A stretch of DNA of 63,459 nt, from contig NZ_JASBRW010000056.1 of the NCBI RefSeq assembly GCF_030149235.1, positions 1-63,459 on the forward strand, in the 5' to 3' direction. Shown one piece after another: positions 28,465 through 37,513 of this stretch (its first letter is position 1; every line of letters starts with the position of its first letter). The notes under the pieces are model-generated. The model was not told where the DNA came from, made no database searches, and saw only the letters and a program-made list of their open reading frames with translations. This stretch comes from Maricaulis sp. (GTDB lineage: Bacteria; Pseudomonadota; Alphaproteobacteria; Caulobacterales; Maricaulaceae). Made by a program: the position numbers and the translations under genes.

Positions 28465-28486
28465 AGCGCGCAAAGCGCTTTTTATT
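28465..28486 (+). terminator. Short intrinsic terminator after ubiK
   Basis: AGCGC (28465-28469), GCAAA loop, GCGCT (28475-28479), then a T-rich run. The stem is only 5 bp, but it is correctly placed between ubiK and the ybjN gene. Confidence 0.5.
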
Positions 28487-28557
28487 GCGCCTGTCGTGGC
28501 GCGGTCATACCGTCCTTGCACGGTGTGAGTCGCCGCGCAGACGAAGAAGATGGCTCC

Positions 28558-29061
28558 ATGGACCTGCTCTCTGATGATGTCACCCTGACTGCGACCGACC
28601 CGCTCGATGCGGTCGAGCAGGCGGTGATCGCCGAACAATATCCTTACGACCGCGACGAGAGTGGCGAGCTGCATATCAGCACGCCCGGTGCCTGGCGGGA
28701 TCATCAGATCTGGTTCGCCTGGCGGCCGGACCTGGAGGCGCTGCATGTCTGCGCCAGCCTCGACCTGAAAGTGCCGGCGAACCGCTACCGCGATGTTTGC
28801 GAACTGGTCGCGCGCCTGAATGAAAAGCTCTGGATCGGTCATTTCGACGTCTGGGCCGAAGATGGCTCCATCGTCTATCGCCACGCCATGTCCCTGCCGG
28901 GCGACACGCCGGTGACTGCAGCTCAGGCGGCGGTAATGATTGCCGCGGCGCGCGAAGCAGGTGAACGTTTCTATCCGGCCTTCCACTTCCTCATCTGGGG
29001 CGGCAAGACGCCGGAAGAAGCAACCACAGCCGCGATGTTCGAAACCGCGGGCGAGGCCTGA
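28558..29061 (+). CDS. YbjN-domain protein
   Basis: 167 aa from the ATG at 28558. The whole length resembles the YbjN/type III secretion chaperone-like fold: an early acidic segment, DHQIWFAWRPDLEALHVCAS, a VPANRYRDVCELVARLNEKL helix, then HFDVWAEDGSIVYRHAMSLP and a C-terminal helix-turn. YbjN proteins have no firmly known biochemical role; E. coli YbjN affects motility and stress. The proC gene starts 9 nt after its stop, so the two form an operon. Confidence 0.8.
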   Translation: MDLLSDDVTLTATDPLDAVEQAVIAEQYPYDRDESGELHISTPGAWRDHQIWFAWRPDLEALHVCASLDLKVPANRYRDVCELVARLNEKLWIGHFDVWAEDGSIVYRHAMSLPGDTPVTAAQAAVMIAAAREAGERFYPAFHFLIWGGKTPEEATTAAMFETAGEA

Positions 29062-29069
29062 TCACACTT

Positions 29070-29912
29070 ATGAGCCAAGCTGGAAAGATTGCCCTTATCG
29101 GGGCCGGTCATATGGGCGGTGCGCTGGCGGCCGGATGGCTGCGGAACAAGCGAACCGGGATCAAGGCTGAAGACATTCTCATCGTTGACCCCTCGCCAAG
29201 CGAGGTGGTCGAGGCGCTGATCGAGGATCACGGACTTGAACATATTGATCGTTTAAGCCTGACAGCCTCGACACAGATCGGCACTGTTGTGCTGGCCGTG
29301 AAACCGCAGGTGCTCGACAGCCTGGCAGAAAGCCTGTCGCCGCTCCTGACCAAGGAGACCGCCATCCTGTCGATCATGGCGGGGATCACGATCAAGCGCC
29401 TGGAAAATGTCTTCGGTGACCGCCCGATCGTGCGTGCCATGCCCAATACGCCGACGGCTGTTGGTTCCGGCATCTCGGTCTGCGTTTCCAACCCGGCCGG
29501 TGAGCATTTCGAGAACCAGGCCACCAAGCTTCTCAAGGTCGGCGGCGATGTCGAATGGGTGCGCGATGAGCGCCTGCTCGGTGCCGTCACAGCCGTATCC
29601 GGGTCCGGCCCGGCCTATGTTTTCCTGCTCGCCGAGGCGCTCGCCGGTGCCGGCTTCGCTGAAGGCTTGCCTCGGGAGCTGGCCGACAAGCTGGCGCGGC
29701 AAACGATTGTCGGCGCAGGTGCGCTGCTCGCTGCGTCGGACAAGTCTCCGCAGGACTTGCGCCGTGCAGTGACCTCGCCGAACGGCACTACGCAGGCCGC
29801 ACTCGATGTGCTGATGGGCTCGGGCGGTGGTTTGCCGGAACTGGTGCGCATGGCCGTCAACGCGGCGGAGCGACGGTCCCGCGCGCTCGGTGCCGAGCCG
29901 GAAAACCGCTAG
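29070..29912 (+). CDS. proC: Pyrroline-5-carboxylate reductase
   Basis: 280 aa. Rossmann start IALIGAGHMGGALAAGWL, then MPNTPTAVGSGISVCVSN, the active-site stretch VSGSGPAYVFLLAEAL, and the C-terminal dimerisation signature VTSPNGTTQAALDVL. It reduces pyrroline-5-carboxylate to proline with NAD(P)H. Second gene after ybjN; ends 9 nt from the convergent histidine kinase stop. Confidence 0.95.
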   Translation: MSQAGKIALIGAGHMGGALAAGWLRNKRTGIKAEDILIVDPSPSEVVEALIEDHGLEHIDRLSLTASTQIGTVVLAVKPQVLDSLAESLSPLLTKETAILSIMAGITIKRLENVFGDRPIVRAMPNTPTAVGSGISVCVSNPAGEHFENQATKLLKVGGDVEWVRDERLLGAVTAVSGSGPAYVFLLAEALAGAGFAEGLPRELADKLARQTIVGAGALLAASDKSPQDLRRAVTSPNGTTQAALDVLMGSGGGLPELVRMAVNAAERRSRALGAEPENR

Positions 29913-29921
29913 CGCCTGGAC

Positions 29922-31238
29922 CTAACCCGGCAGGCTCAATACGGCCCGCAATCCCCCCATCGGACTTTCGCCCAGGCGTAGCTCGCCGCCATGATTGCGC
30001 GCGACATCGCGGGTGATGGCGAGGCCGAGGCCGACGCCCTTGCGGTTCTGGTTGCGGCTTTCATCCAGGCGCGAGAAGGGTTTGAGAGCTTCCTCGATCT
30101 GGTCCTTGGGAATGCCTGGCCCGTCATCATCGATAATGATTTCAATCCGGCCACCATTGCGGCGCACGCTGACGGCGACATGCTCGCCGAAGCCGGCGGC
30201 GTTGGAGACCAGATTGGCGATCGCCCGGCGCACCGTGCTGACGCGGACATCGGCAATGAGGTCGCCGTCATAATGGACATCGATGGGCGTGCCGGTATGG
30301 GCCATGTCGCTGGTGACTTCCTCGGCCAGGGCGCCGAGATCGGTCGGCTCGGTCTCGTCCGACATCTGCCCGCGTGCAAAATCGAGATACTCGTCGAGCA
30401 TTTCTTCCATTGCGGCAAGATCGCGCTTGGCGTCCTCCCGCTCGGGGCTTTCCGGCATCAGGGCCAGCTGCAGGCGCAGCCGCGTCAATGGCGTGCGCAG
30501 ATCATGGCTCACCCCGGCCAGGATGGCGGTGCGCTGTTCGAGATGGCGTTTGATGCGGGCGCGCATCTCCAGGAAGGCGTGGGCGGCCTGGCGAACCTCG
30601 GTCGCCCCGGCGGGCCGAAAATGCGCCACATCCTGGCCGCGGCCGAATTGCTCGGCTGCGTCGGCGAGGCGGCGGATCGGTTTGACCTGGTTTCGGATGA
30701 AGACAATGGAGACCGCGGTCAGAAGGGTCGAGGCCCCGATGATCCACAACAGGAAGATATGCCCGGTTGTGGCAAAAACCCGCTCGCGCAGGGCGATGAA
30801 GCGCAAAACGCCGCCATCGACCTCGACGCGGACATCGACATAGCTGGGATAGCGCGTGGTATCGAACCAGAATTCATTGCTGATCTGGGCCGAAAGCGCG
30901 GAGCGCAGCGTGCGATCCAGCGTTCGGAAAAATGACGAGCGGCGCGCCGTGGGCAGGGTTTCGCCTTCCCGGAAATCCACCGACAGCCGCATCGTCGCAT
31001 AGGCTGTGTCGGCGAGACGGTCGAACTGGGGATTGCCCGGATCGTCTTGCTCGTAGAGCGCCGTCATCATGGCGATATCGCCGGCCACGCCTTCCGACAG
31101 CCGGCTCGTCACCGTCTCCCAGTGTTCCTCGAAGAAGGACCAGGCGACGGCCACCTGCATTAGGGCCACCGGCATGACAATGATCAGCAGGGTGCGGCCG
31201 AACAGGCCTTTGGGCGTGATGCGACGCAGAAGACTCAT
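29922..31238 (-). CDS. EnvZ-like sensor histidine kinase
   Basis: 438 aa. Helix 1 near residue 15 (TLLIIVMPVALMQVAVAW), a ~130-residue periplasmic loop, helix 2 (HIFLLWIIGASTLLTAVSIV), a HAMP segment (KPIRRLADAAEQFGRGQDV), the H-box GVSHDLRTPLTRLRLQL and ATP-binding boxes (NLVSNAAGFG, DDGPGIPKDQ, GVGLGLAI). Phosphorylates the partner regulator encoded just upstream (gap 8 nt). It is the last gene of the uvrC-pgsA-regulator-kinase run. The signal sensed is unknown. In Rhodobacter a related pair lies upstream of petABC, but here they are ~20 kb from it. Confidence 0.92.
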   Translation of the reverse strand: MSLLRRITPKGLFGRTLLIIVMPVALMQVAVAWSFFEEHWETVTSRLSEGVAGDIAMMTALYEQDDPGNPQFDRLADTAYATMRLSVDFREGETLPTARRSSFFRTLDRTLRSALSAQISNEFWFDTTRYPSYVDVRVEVDGGVLRFIALRERVFATTGHIFLLWIIGASTLLTAVSIVFIRNQVKPIRRLADAAEQFGRGQDVAHFRPAGATEVRQAAHAFLEMRARIKRHLEQRTAILAGVSHDLRTPLTRLRLQLALMPESPEREDAKRDLAAMEEMLDEYLDFARGQMSDETEPTDLGALAEEVTSDMAHTGTPIDVHYDGDLIADVRVSTVRRAIANLVSNAAGFGEHVAVSVRRNGGRIEIIIDDDGPGIPKDQIEEALKPFSRLDESRNQNRKGVGLGLAITRDVARNHGGELRLGESPMGGLRAVLSLPG

Positions 31239-31246
31239 CGCACCGC

Positions 31247-31948
31247 CTAGTCCTCGAAAACCGGGTCGGCAGCCAGGCGATAGCCTTCACCGCGCACGGT
31301 TTGCAAATGCAACGGCTCCTTGGGGTCGTTCTCCAGCTTGCGCCGCAAGCGCGTCACCTGGACATCAACCGCGCGCTCACCGCTGCCTGTTCGCTCCGAC
31401 AGGGCGAGACGCGAGACCGGCTGGCCGGCGCTGGCCGCGAGGGCGGCCAGCAGGGCGCTTTCTCCTCCGGTCAGCCGCACCGGTTCGCCGGAGCGTGAGA
31501 GTTGTTCGCGGTCGATATCAAAACTCCAGTCACCGAATTCGACGCGCTTGATCGCTGCCTGGGCCGGCTTGGTCCGGCGCAGGATGGCATTGATGCGCAG
31601 GATGAGTTCTTCCGGCTCGAAGGGCTTGGAGAGATAGTCATCAGCACCGAGGCTGAGCCCCTTGATGCGGTCTTCCGCTTCTCCCCGTGCCGTCAGCAGC
31701 ATGATCGGAGTTTCCGACTGGCCCCGCACCGCCTCTGTCATCTCGAACCCGTCCATGCCCGGCATCATAACGTCGAGTACCAGGAGATCGAATTCCAGGG
31801 CCTTCATGGTTGCGAGGGCTCGGCTGGCATTCTCTGCGGTGGAGACACGATAGCCGCGTTCCTGCAGAAAACGCTTCAACAGCGCCCGGATGCGGTCGTC
31901 GTCATCGACGACGAGGATATGGGCCTCGTCTGCGGCGATATCAGTCAT
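31247..31948 (-). CDS. OmpR/PhoB-family response regulator
   Basis: 233 aa. Receiver domain 1-125 with the acidic pocket (ILVVDDDDRIR), the phospho-Asp in LLVLDVMMPGMDG, LLTAR and the KPFEPEEL lysine; winged-helix DNA-binding domain 135-233 ending VQVTRLRRKLENDPKEPLHL and VRGEGYRLA. Cognate of the downstream kinase. Its start overlaps the end of pgsA by 8 nt, giving translational coupling. Resembles OmpR and the PetR-type regulators of alphaproteobacteria; regulon unknown. Confidence 0.93.
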   Translation of the reverse strand: MTDIAADEAHILVVDDDDRIRALLKRFLQERGYRVSTAENASRALATMKALEFDLLVLDVMMPGMDGFEMTEAVRGQSETPIMLLTARGEAEDRIKGLSLGADDYLSKPFEPEELILRINAILRRTKPAQAAIKRVEFGDWSFDIDREQLSRSGEPVRLTGGESALLAALAASAGQPVSRLALSERTGSGERAVDVQVTRLRRKLENDPKEPLHLQTVRGEGYRLAADPVFED

Positions 31949-32558
31949 TGGCGCTCCCGTTGGCGCGAAAATAGCTCAGTCCGGTCTGAAGCGCCAAGGC
32001 CGCAACGAGCCAGAGACCGCCAATCCAGATCAGCAATACGGCTTCATAGGCCAGCCAGCCCAGTGGCAGGGCGATCAGCGGCAAGCCGGCGACACCCATG
32101 GCGAGCGCTGTCTTGAGCTTGGCGGTCAGGCTGACTGGGGCGGTTTCGGCCGGTGATCTCGACATCAGTCGACGCACCGTGATCGCCGCATCGCGCAGGA
32201 TGATGGCGAAGACCGGGACATAGACTTCCGGCGGTGCGGCCAGCATCAGGGTGTAGACCAGCAGGTAAAGATCGACGAGCAGCTTGTCGGCGATCGGGTC
32301 GAGCACGGACCCCAGGCCGCTTTCCACCTGCCAGCGCCGCGCCAGATGGCCATCGAGCCAGTCGGTGGCAGCGGAGATGAAGAAGGCGGCAAAGGCAAAT
32401 CGGCTGAGATCCAGCGCCAGGCGCGAGCCCGGCTCCAACGTCAGTCCGAACACGGTGTGTCCGTTTTCCAGGCCGAACGAGGTGTAGAGCGCGAGCGCAC
32501 CGGTGATCGCGAGCAGGATACGCAGCGATGTCAGAATGTTGGGAATGTGGGAGCGCAA
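31941..32558 (-). CDS. pgsA: CDP-diacylglycerol-glycerol-3-phosphate phosphatidyltransferase
   Basis: 205 aa with several membrane helices. The CDP-alcohol phosphotransferase motif is intact (DWLDGHLARRWQVESGLG then VLDPIADK), matching D-x2-DG-x2-AR-x8-G-x3-D-x3-D. N-terminus IPNILTSLRILLAI is PgsA-like. It forms phosphatidylglycerol phosphate, the precursor of the phosphatidylglycerol that Lgt uses. Starts 9 nt after the uvrC stop, a conserved uvrC-pgsA pairing. Confidence 0.9.
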   Translation of the reverse strand: MRSHIPNILTSLRILLAITGALALYTSFGLENGHTVFGLTLEPGSRLALDLSRFAFAAFFISAATDWLDGHLARRWQVESGLGSVLDPIADKLLVDLYLLVYTLMLAAPPEVYVPVFAIILRDAAITVRRLMSRSPAETAPVSLTAKLKTALAMGVAGLPLIALPLGWLAYEAVLLIWIGGLWLVAALALQTGLSYFRANGSAND

Positions 32559-32567
32559 GGGCGATCT

Positions 32568-34460
32568 CTATTTCTGGAACCAGTCATGGATACGTTTGGC
32601 CATGGCTTTGGACACGCCGTCAACCGCTTCCAGGTCCGCGAGAGCGGCATTGCGGACGGATTTGGCCGAGCCGAAATGCGCCAGCAGCGCTTTTTTCCGT
32701 GAGGGTCCGACGCCGGGAATGCCGTCGAGCGGATTGTCCGTGATGGCCTTCTTGCGCTTGGCCCGGTGCCCGCCGATAGCGAAGCGGTGCGCTTCGTCGC
32801 GAAGCCGTTGCAGGTAATACAGGACCGGGTCTTTTTGCGGCAGTTTGAACGGGGCCTGGCCGGGCAGGTAGAAGGCTTCGCGGCCGGCATCGCGCTCCGG
32901 ACCCTTGGCGATCGCGGCGACCGGTATCTCGGCGACACCCAGCTCCTCCATCACCTCGAGCACGCTTGAAAGCTGGCCCTTGCCGCCATCGATCAGCACC
33001 AGATCGGGGACAGGGGCGCCGTCATCGCGTTCCCTGATCAAGCGCGAGAAGCGCCGCCGCAACATCGCCGCCATCATGGCGAAATCATCATTCGTCGCGG
33101 CATCATCGCCCTTCATGTTGAAACGGCGATAGTGATTCTTCTCAAAGCCTTCCGGACCGGCGACGATCATCGCGCCCAGCGCATTGGTGCCTTGGATGTG
33201 GGAGTTGTCATAGACTTCGATCCGCTGGGGCAGGTCATCCAGCTTGAAGACGCGCTGCACGCCGCTCAGCAGCTGGGCCTGGGTCACGCTTTCCGACAGC
33301 CGGCGGGCGAGGGCCTCGCGGGCATTGGTCTCGGTCTGGCTGACCAGCTTGCGCTTTTCGCCCCGCTGCGGGGCAAGCAGTTTGACCTTGCGGTCCGCAC
33401 GCAGGCTGAGCGCTTCGGACAGCAGCGGCGCATCCTCGATTTCGTGCGACAGGAGAATCAAACCCGGTGCGGGCTTGTCGTCATAGAACTGCGCCATGAA
33501 AGCGGCGAGGACATCTGCCGGTTCAGCCTCTTCATCATGACGCGGGAAGAAGGACTGGTTGCCCCAGTTCTGGCCGGCACGAAAGAAGAAGACCTGGACG
33601 CAGGAGCGCCCGCCATCCTGAGCCACGGCGATGACATCGGCTTCTTCGACCCCGGTCGGGTTGATGCCCTGGTCTGTCGTCACCGCAGCAATGGCCCGGA
33701 TCCGGTCGCGCAGGCGCGCGGCGCTCTCGAAGTCGAGATCATCCGATGCGGCCTGCATGCGCTGCTGCAGATCTGCGCGCAGCGCGTTGGACTTGCCGCG
33801 CAGGAAGGCGGTCGCCTGCGAGACCAGCTCGTCATAGGCGTCCGGCTTGACCAGGTCGACGCAGGGGCCAGCGCAACGCTTGATCTGATACAGCATGCAG
33901 GGGCGGGTGCGGCCTTCATAGACGCTGTCGGAGCAGGTCCGGATCATGAAGGCTTTCTGCAGCGTGTTGAGGGTGTGATTGACCGCGCCGACAGAAGCGA
34001 AGGGGCCGAAATAATCACCCTTGATCTTGCGCGCCCCGCGATGCTTGAGCAATTGCGGCGCCGCATGGTCCTTGCGGATCAGGATGTAGGGAAAGCTCTT
34101 ATCGTCGCGCAGCAGGATGTTGAATCGCGGCTTCAGCGTCTTGATCAGATTGGCTTCGAGTAGCAGGGCTTCGGTTTCGGTTTCGGTGACGACGAATTCC
34201 ATCGACCGCGTCAGCGCGATCATCAGCGCGATGCGGTTGGAGTGACCGCGGCCTGAGGCATAGTTGGAGACGCGGTTTTTCAGATTGCGCGCCTTGCCGA
34301 CATAGAGCACCGCTCCATCTTCGCCGAACATGCGATAAACGCCCGGCCGGGACGGCAGGCGTTTGACGTATTCAGCGATGAGCTTGGGGCCCGTCAGCGA
34401 TTGCGCCGGCGCGGCGGACGGGTCATCTATCGCAGACGAAGATTGTTTTGAGGGACTCAT
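32568..34460 (-). CDS. uvrC: Excinuclease ABC subunit C
   Basis: 630 aa. GIY-YIG nuclease at ~35-115 ([29 protein letters not shown]), UVR motif at ~215-250 ([17 protein letters not shown]), the RNase H-like second nuclease ([20 protein letters not shown]) and C-terminal tandem HhH ([17 protein letters not shown]). It makes both incisions in nucleotide excision repair with UvrAB. The ATG at 34460 is forced: an in-frame stop lies two codons upstream and no other ATG/GTG/TTG occurs before the GIY domain. That start codon overlaps the divergent SDR start codon (CATG). Confidence 0.96.
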   Translation of the reverse strand: MSPSKQSSSAIDDPSAAPAQSLTGPKLIAEYVKRLPSRPGVYRMFGEDGAVLYVGKARNLKNRVSNYASGRGHSNRIALMIALTRSMEFVVTETETEALLLEANLIKTLKPRFNILLRDDKSFPYILIRKDHAAPQLLKHRGARKIKGDYFGPFASVGAVNHTLNTLQKAFMIRTCSDSVYEGRTRPCMLYQIKRCAGPCVDLVKPDAYDELVSQATAFLRGKSNALRADLQQRMQAASDDLDFESAARLRDRIRAIAAVTTDQGINPTGVEEADVIAVAQDGGRSCVQVFFFRAGQNWGNQSFFPRHDEEAEPADVLAAFMAQFYDDKPAPGLILLSHEIEDAPLLSEALSLRADRKVKLLAPQRGEKRKLVSQTETNAREALARRLSESVTQAQLLSGVQRVFKLDDLPQRIEVYDNSHIQGTNALGAMIVAGPEGFEKNHYRRFNMKGDDAATNDDFAMMAAMLRRRFSRLIRERDDGAPVPDLVLIDGGKGQLSSVLEVMEELGVAEIPVAAIAKGPERDAGREAFYLPGQAPFKLPQKDPVLYYLQRLRDEAHRFAIGGHRAKRKKAITDNPLDGIPGVGPSRKKALLAHFGSAKSVRNAALADLEAVDGVSKAMAKRIHDWFQK

Positions 34461-35223
34461 GGATCACAAGATCGCGCTGGTAACGGGCGGCGGCAAGCGC
34501 CTGGGTGCTAAAATCGCCACCGCGCTGGCCGAGGATGGCTGGCATGTCATCATCCACTACAATTCCTCCGGCACGGCCGCGCGTGCGGTCGAGGCGACGA
34601 TCCAAGAGGCGGGCGGTTCGGCTTCAACGGCGCAGTTCGACCTGGGTGATGTTCACGGTGTGAGCGAGTTCGTGTCCTCTCTCAAGCGGGTCGATGCCCT
34701 GATCAATTCTGCGTCAATCTTCGAGATGGACCGGCCTGAAGACGTTACGCCGGACATGCTCGACGAGGCTATGCGGGTCAATCTCATGGCTCCGGTCTTG
34801 CTGGCCTCGGCCATGGCGGAAAAGCATAGCGCGCGTGCGTCCGGTTGCGTGATCAACATCCTCGATCAGAAACTCTTCAATCTGAACCCGGATTTCTTTT
34901 CCTACACCCTGTCCAAGCACGCCCTGCTGGGGGCGACGACGACCATGGCCATGGCCTTTGCGCCGCGTGTCCGGGTCAATGCTATCGCTCCGGGGATCAC
35001 CTTGCCGTCGGGCGGTCAGAACCAGGAAGAATTCGAGCGCGCCCATCGCCTGAACCCGATGCAGGGGGGCTCCACGCCTGATGACATCATCCGCGCTGTG
35101 CGTTTCATCCTTGCGACCGATGCGATGACGGGCGAGACGATGATCATTGATGGCGGCCAGCATCTCGACGCCCGCAATGGTGACGTGATGTATGCGGCCG
35201 GCGTGCCGGAGGAAAAGGCATGA
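34459..35223 (+). CDS. Pteridine-reductase-like SDR oxidoreductase
   Basis: 254 aa, a short-chain dehydrogenase. The cofactor motif reads [13 protein letters not shown], the TGxxxRLG variant found in pteridine reductase PTR1 and FolM rather than the usual TGxxxGIG. The active site [10 protein letters not shown] supplies Tyr and Lys, and the C-terminus has [17 protein letters not shown] and MIIDGGQHL. Followed by folB with an ATGA overlap, so a role in reducing dihydropterins or folates is likely. Start is certain from the motif spacing; AGGGA precedes it inside the uvrC coding region. Confidence 0.85.
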   Translation: MDHKIALVTGGGKRLGAKIATALAEDGWHVIIHYNSSGTAARAVEATIQEAGGSASTAQFDLGDVHGVSEFVSSLKRVDALINSASIFEMDRPEDVTPDMLDEAMRVNLMAPVLLASAMAEKHSARASGCVINILDQKLFNLNPDFFSYTLSKHALLGATTTMAMAFAPRVRVNAIAPGITLPSGGQNQEEFERAHRLNPMQGGSTPDDIIRAVRFILATDAMTGETMIIDGGQHLDARNGDVMYAAGVPEEKA

Positions 35224-35621
35224 GACTCGACCAGGTCATCGAAAACGCCCTCGCCAACACGACCGGCGAGGATGTCTTCATCTACCGTCTCGAGGGCGTG
35301 AAAATGTCGATCGAAATCGGCATTCACGACTATGAGCGCGGTGTGCGCCAGCAAGTCCTGGTCGATGTCGTGACCGTCGTTTCCAAGAACTGGTCCGGTG
35401 CGGACGATATCGGCACCGTGGTCGATTACGACTACCTCCTGAACGGCATCAAGGCGCTGGAGGAGCGTCAGTTTGATCTGCAGGAAACCCTGTGTGGCGA
35501 GATTCTCGACATTGCCCTGAGCGCAGAGGCGGTCAGGGCGGCGCAGGTCACCACGCGCAAGACCGACGCCTACAAGGATGCCGAGGCGGTCGGTCTGACG
35601 CGCTTCCGGCGGAAGGGCTAG
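35220..35621 (+). CDS. folB: Dihydroneopterin aldolase
   Basis: 133 aa. FolB features: DVFIYRLEGVKMSIEIGIHDYERGVRQQVLVDV near the N-terminus (shown in pieces: SIEIGIHDYE, RQQVLVDV), a central TVVDYDYLLNGIKALEE with the conserved Tyr, and RAAQVTTRKTDAYKDAEAVG. It cleaves dihydroneopterin to 6-hydroxymethyldihydropterin in folate synthesis. Overlaps the SDR gene (ATGA), forming a two-gene pterin operon. Confidence 0.9.
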   Translation: MRLDQVIENALANTTGEDVFIYRLEGVKMSIEIGIHDYERGVRQQVLVDVVTVVSKNWSGADDIGTVVDYDYLLNGIKALEERQFDLQETLCGEILDIALSAEAVRAAQVTTRKTDAYKDAEAVGLTRFRRKG

Positions 35622-35624
35622 GTC

Positions 35625-36611
35625 TTAGCCGAGTACCGTCCGGGCTAGCACCGCAATATAGGTGACATAGCCGGCGAAAAGCAGGGCGCCGGTCAGGCGG
35701 TTGATCGGGTGTCGGACCAGAACAATGGCGGCGATGATCAGGCTGGCGCCCAGCATGACCCAGAGGTCCAGGCTGAAGAAGCTTTCCGGCATCGGCAGGG
35801 TCAGGCCAGCAGCGCCCGCCGCGAGACCTGTCGCGCCGCCCACGGCAAAGACGTTGAAGATATTCGAGCCGAGAATATTGCCAATCGCCAGATCAGCCTG
35901 ACGACGCAGCGAAGCCATAACGACCGTAGCCAGTTCCGGCAGCGAGGTACCGAAAGCGAGAGCGGTAAGTCCGATAATCGACTCGTCCACATTCAGCGCG
36001 CGGGCCGCTTCCGTGCCACCTATGACGATCATCTGTGCCCCGACCGGCAAGGCGATCAGGCCACCGATGATGGCGATAAAGATCCCGCGCCAGGTTCCCG
36101 GAAGTCCGTCAATGCCATCGACATCGGTGAGTTCGGCCAAGGTCGGGTCATCGCTGTCGCTGCGGGCCAGAATGCCGAGAATGGCAACATAGAGCACGAT
36201 GGTGATCGTTAGGATCGAGGCTTCCAGCATGTCGATCTGGCGGTCCCAGCCGACCACAATCAGGGCCACAGCCGCCGCGAGGGCGATCATGGCATTGCGG
36301 CGCAGGCCGGGAGTGGTGGTGTGGATCGTGCCGATGACAGCCGGAAGGCCGAGCACCAGCAGGAAGTTGGCGATGTTGGAGCCAACAATATTGCCAAGCG
36401 CCAGGCCCGGCGCGCCCATCAGGGCGGATTGTACGGAGACCACAAGTTCCGGCGCCGAAGTGCCGAAGGCGATAATGGTCAGGCCGACAAAGAGCGGCGG
36501 CAGTTTCCAGCGGCGAGCCAGGGCGGCACTGCCGCGGACGAGGAAGTCGCCCCCGAATAGGAGGACGACAATTCCACCGAGAATCAGGCCGATAAACTCA
36601 GGTGCCGACAT
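35625..36611 (-). CDS. Calcium/sodium antiporter (CaCA superfamily)
   Basis: 328 aa, about ten membrane helices. The two alpha-repeats are visible: LTIIAFGTSAPELVVSVQSA with GNIVGSNIANFLLVLG, and LTALAFGTSLPELATVVMAS with GNILGSNIFNVFAVGG. YrbG-type proteins exchange Ca2+ or K+ for Na+ or H+ in the inner membrane. Start at the ATG 36611; the preceding in-frame TTG is less likely. Ends 3 nt from the folB stop on the other strand. Confidence 0.9.
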   Translation of the reverse strand: MSAPEFIGLILGGIVVLLFGGDFLVRGSAALARRWKLPPLFVGLTIIAFGTSAPELVVSVQSALMGAPGLALGNIVGSNIANFLLVLGLPAVIGTIHTTTPGLRRNAMIALAAAVALIVVGWDRQIDMLEASILTITIVLYVAILGILARSDSDDPTLAELTDVDGIDGLPGTWRGIFIAIIGGLIALPVGAQMIVIGGTEAARALNVDESIIGLTALAFGTSLPELATVVMASLRRQADLAIGNILGSNIFNVFAVGGATGLAAGAAGLTLPMPESFFSLDLWVMLGASLIIAAIVLVRHPINRLTGALLFAGYVTYIAVLARTVLG

Positions 36612-36638
36612 CAAACTACTCGCCGCTGTGACGTTGAA

Positions 36639-36719
36639 TTAATCGACGCGGCGGTATTCGATGAGATTGAGCAGAGCAAACACGGCAGCAACGCCACCAA
36701 TAGCGTACAAAGCAAACAT
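36639..36719 (-). CDS. Tiny single-helix membrane peptide, 26 aa
   Basis: ATG at 36719 with GGGGA 7 nt upstream opens a 26-codon frame: a hydrophobic stretch of about 20 residues (FALYAIGGVAAVFALLNLI) then EYRRVD. One membrane helix with a positively charged end is what known small membrane proteins look like. The same frame is open upstream, but that extension has no ribosome site or hydrophobicity. It lies between the antiporter (same strand, 28 bp downstream) and the divergent NUDIX gene. Role unknown. Confidence 0.6.
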   Translation of the reverse strand: MFALYAIGGVAAVFALLNLIEYRRVD

Positions 36720-36794
36720 GGTATTTCCCCAACAGATATGGTTCGAGCGGGTACATAGCGCGGCTGGTGGCCGCTGGCCAGCGATGTTGGTGCC

Positions 36795-37265
36795 ATGAAC
36801 TGGCGTCAGCGGGTAGAACCCTATGTAAGACCACTGTTTCAGCTCTGGTGGCGCCTGCGTCGCGGCACCACGCTGGGGGTGCGCATTATCGCGGAAAACA
36901 AGGCCGGCGAGGTGGTCCTGGTGCGCCATACCTATATCGGCGGATGGCATTTACCCGGCGGTGGCGTCGAGACAGGCGAATCGGCGGCCCTTTCGGCGAT
37001 GCGTGAACTGGAAGAGGAAGCCGGCCTACGGGCGATCACTCCGCTGCGATTGGTCGGCGTATTCTCCAACCATGCCGTGTTCAAGGGCGATCACATCCTG
37101 CTCTTCCACACCAGCGTGTTCGAGACCTGTGAGCCCGATAGTGTCGGTGAGATTGAGGAGACGGGATGGTTTGCGCCAGATGCCTTGCCACCGGACACAT
37201 CGCCGGGCACGCAACGTCGCCTGGCCGAATACTACCGGGGCCGGAAGGTCTCAGAGGCGTGGTAA
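36795..37265 (+). CDS. NUDIX hydrolase
   Basis: 156 aa. The Nudix box is complete: GGGVETGESAALSAMRELEE followed by EAG, matching Gx5Ex7REUxEExGU. An N-terminal basic helix (RVEPYVRPLFQLWWRLRRG) precedes it. Hydrolyses nucleoside-diphosphate-linked substrates; which one cannot be told. Divergent from the 26-aa membrane peptide, and followed by an inverted repeat. Confidence 0.88.
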   Translation: MNWRQRVEPYVRPLFQLWWRLRRGTTLGVRIIAENKAGEVVLVRHTYIGGWHLPGGGVETGESAALSAMRELEEEAGLRAITPLRLVGVFSNHAVFKGDHILLFHTSVFETCEPDSVGEIEETGWFAPDALPPDTSPGTQRRLAEYYRGRKVSEAW

Positions 37266-37292
37266 TGCCCCGTCGCAGGGGGGCGAAAAGTT

Positions 37293-37355
37293 GCGGTGCG
37301 CCGGCCGATCAGCGTCCATGCGAGGGTAAAACTGACTGAAAGGCCGGCACACCGC
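37293..37355. repeat. Long-armed inverted repeat after the NUDIX gene
   Basis: GCGGTGCGCCGGCC (37293-37306) and GGCCGGCACACCGC (37342-37355): 13 of 14 positions pair, the other is a G-T wobble, with a 35-nt loop. No T-run follows. It lies in a 248-bp gap before the first kinase gene; nothing else is evident there. Confidence 0.55.
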
Positions 37356-37513
37356 GGGGCGCACGGTGATGTTCTATTCCGGTCTGCGTGAACCGTGCCT
37401 GACTGGCGTCGGCTCAGTTTTGCCGTGTTTGCCAGCCAATGGCGTGTTTTATTAGTCCTTTCTTTGTTGCGTTACGCCTAGACTGACACTGGGATCGATT
37501 CGCTGAGACGCAT

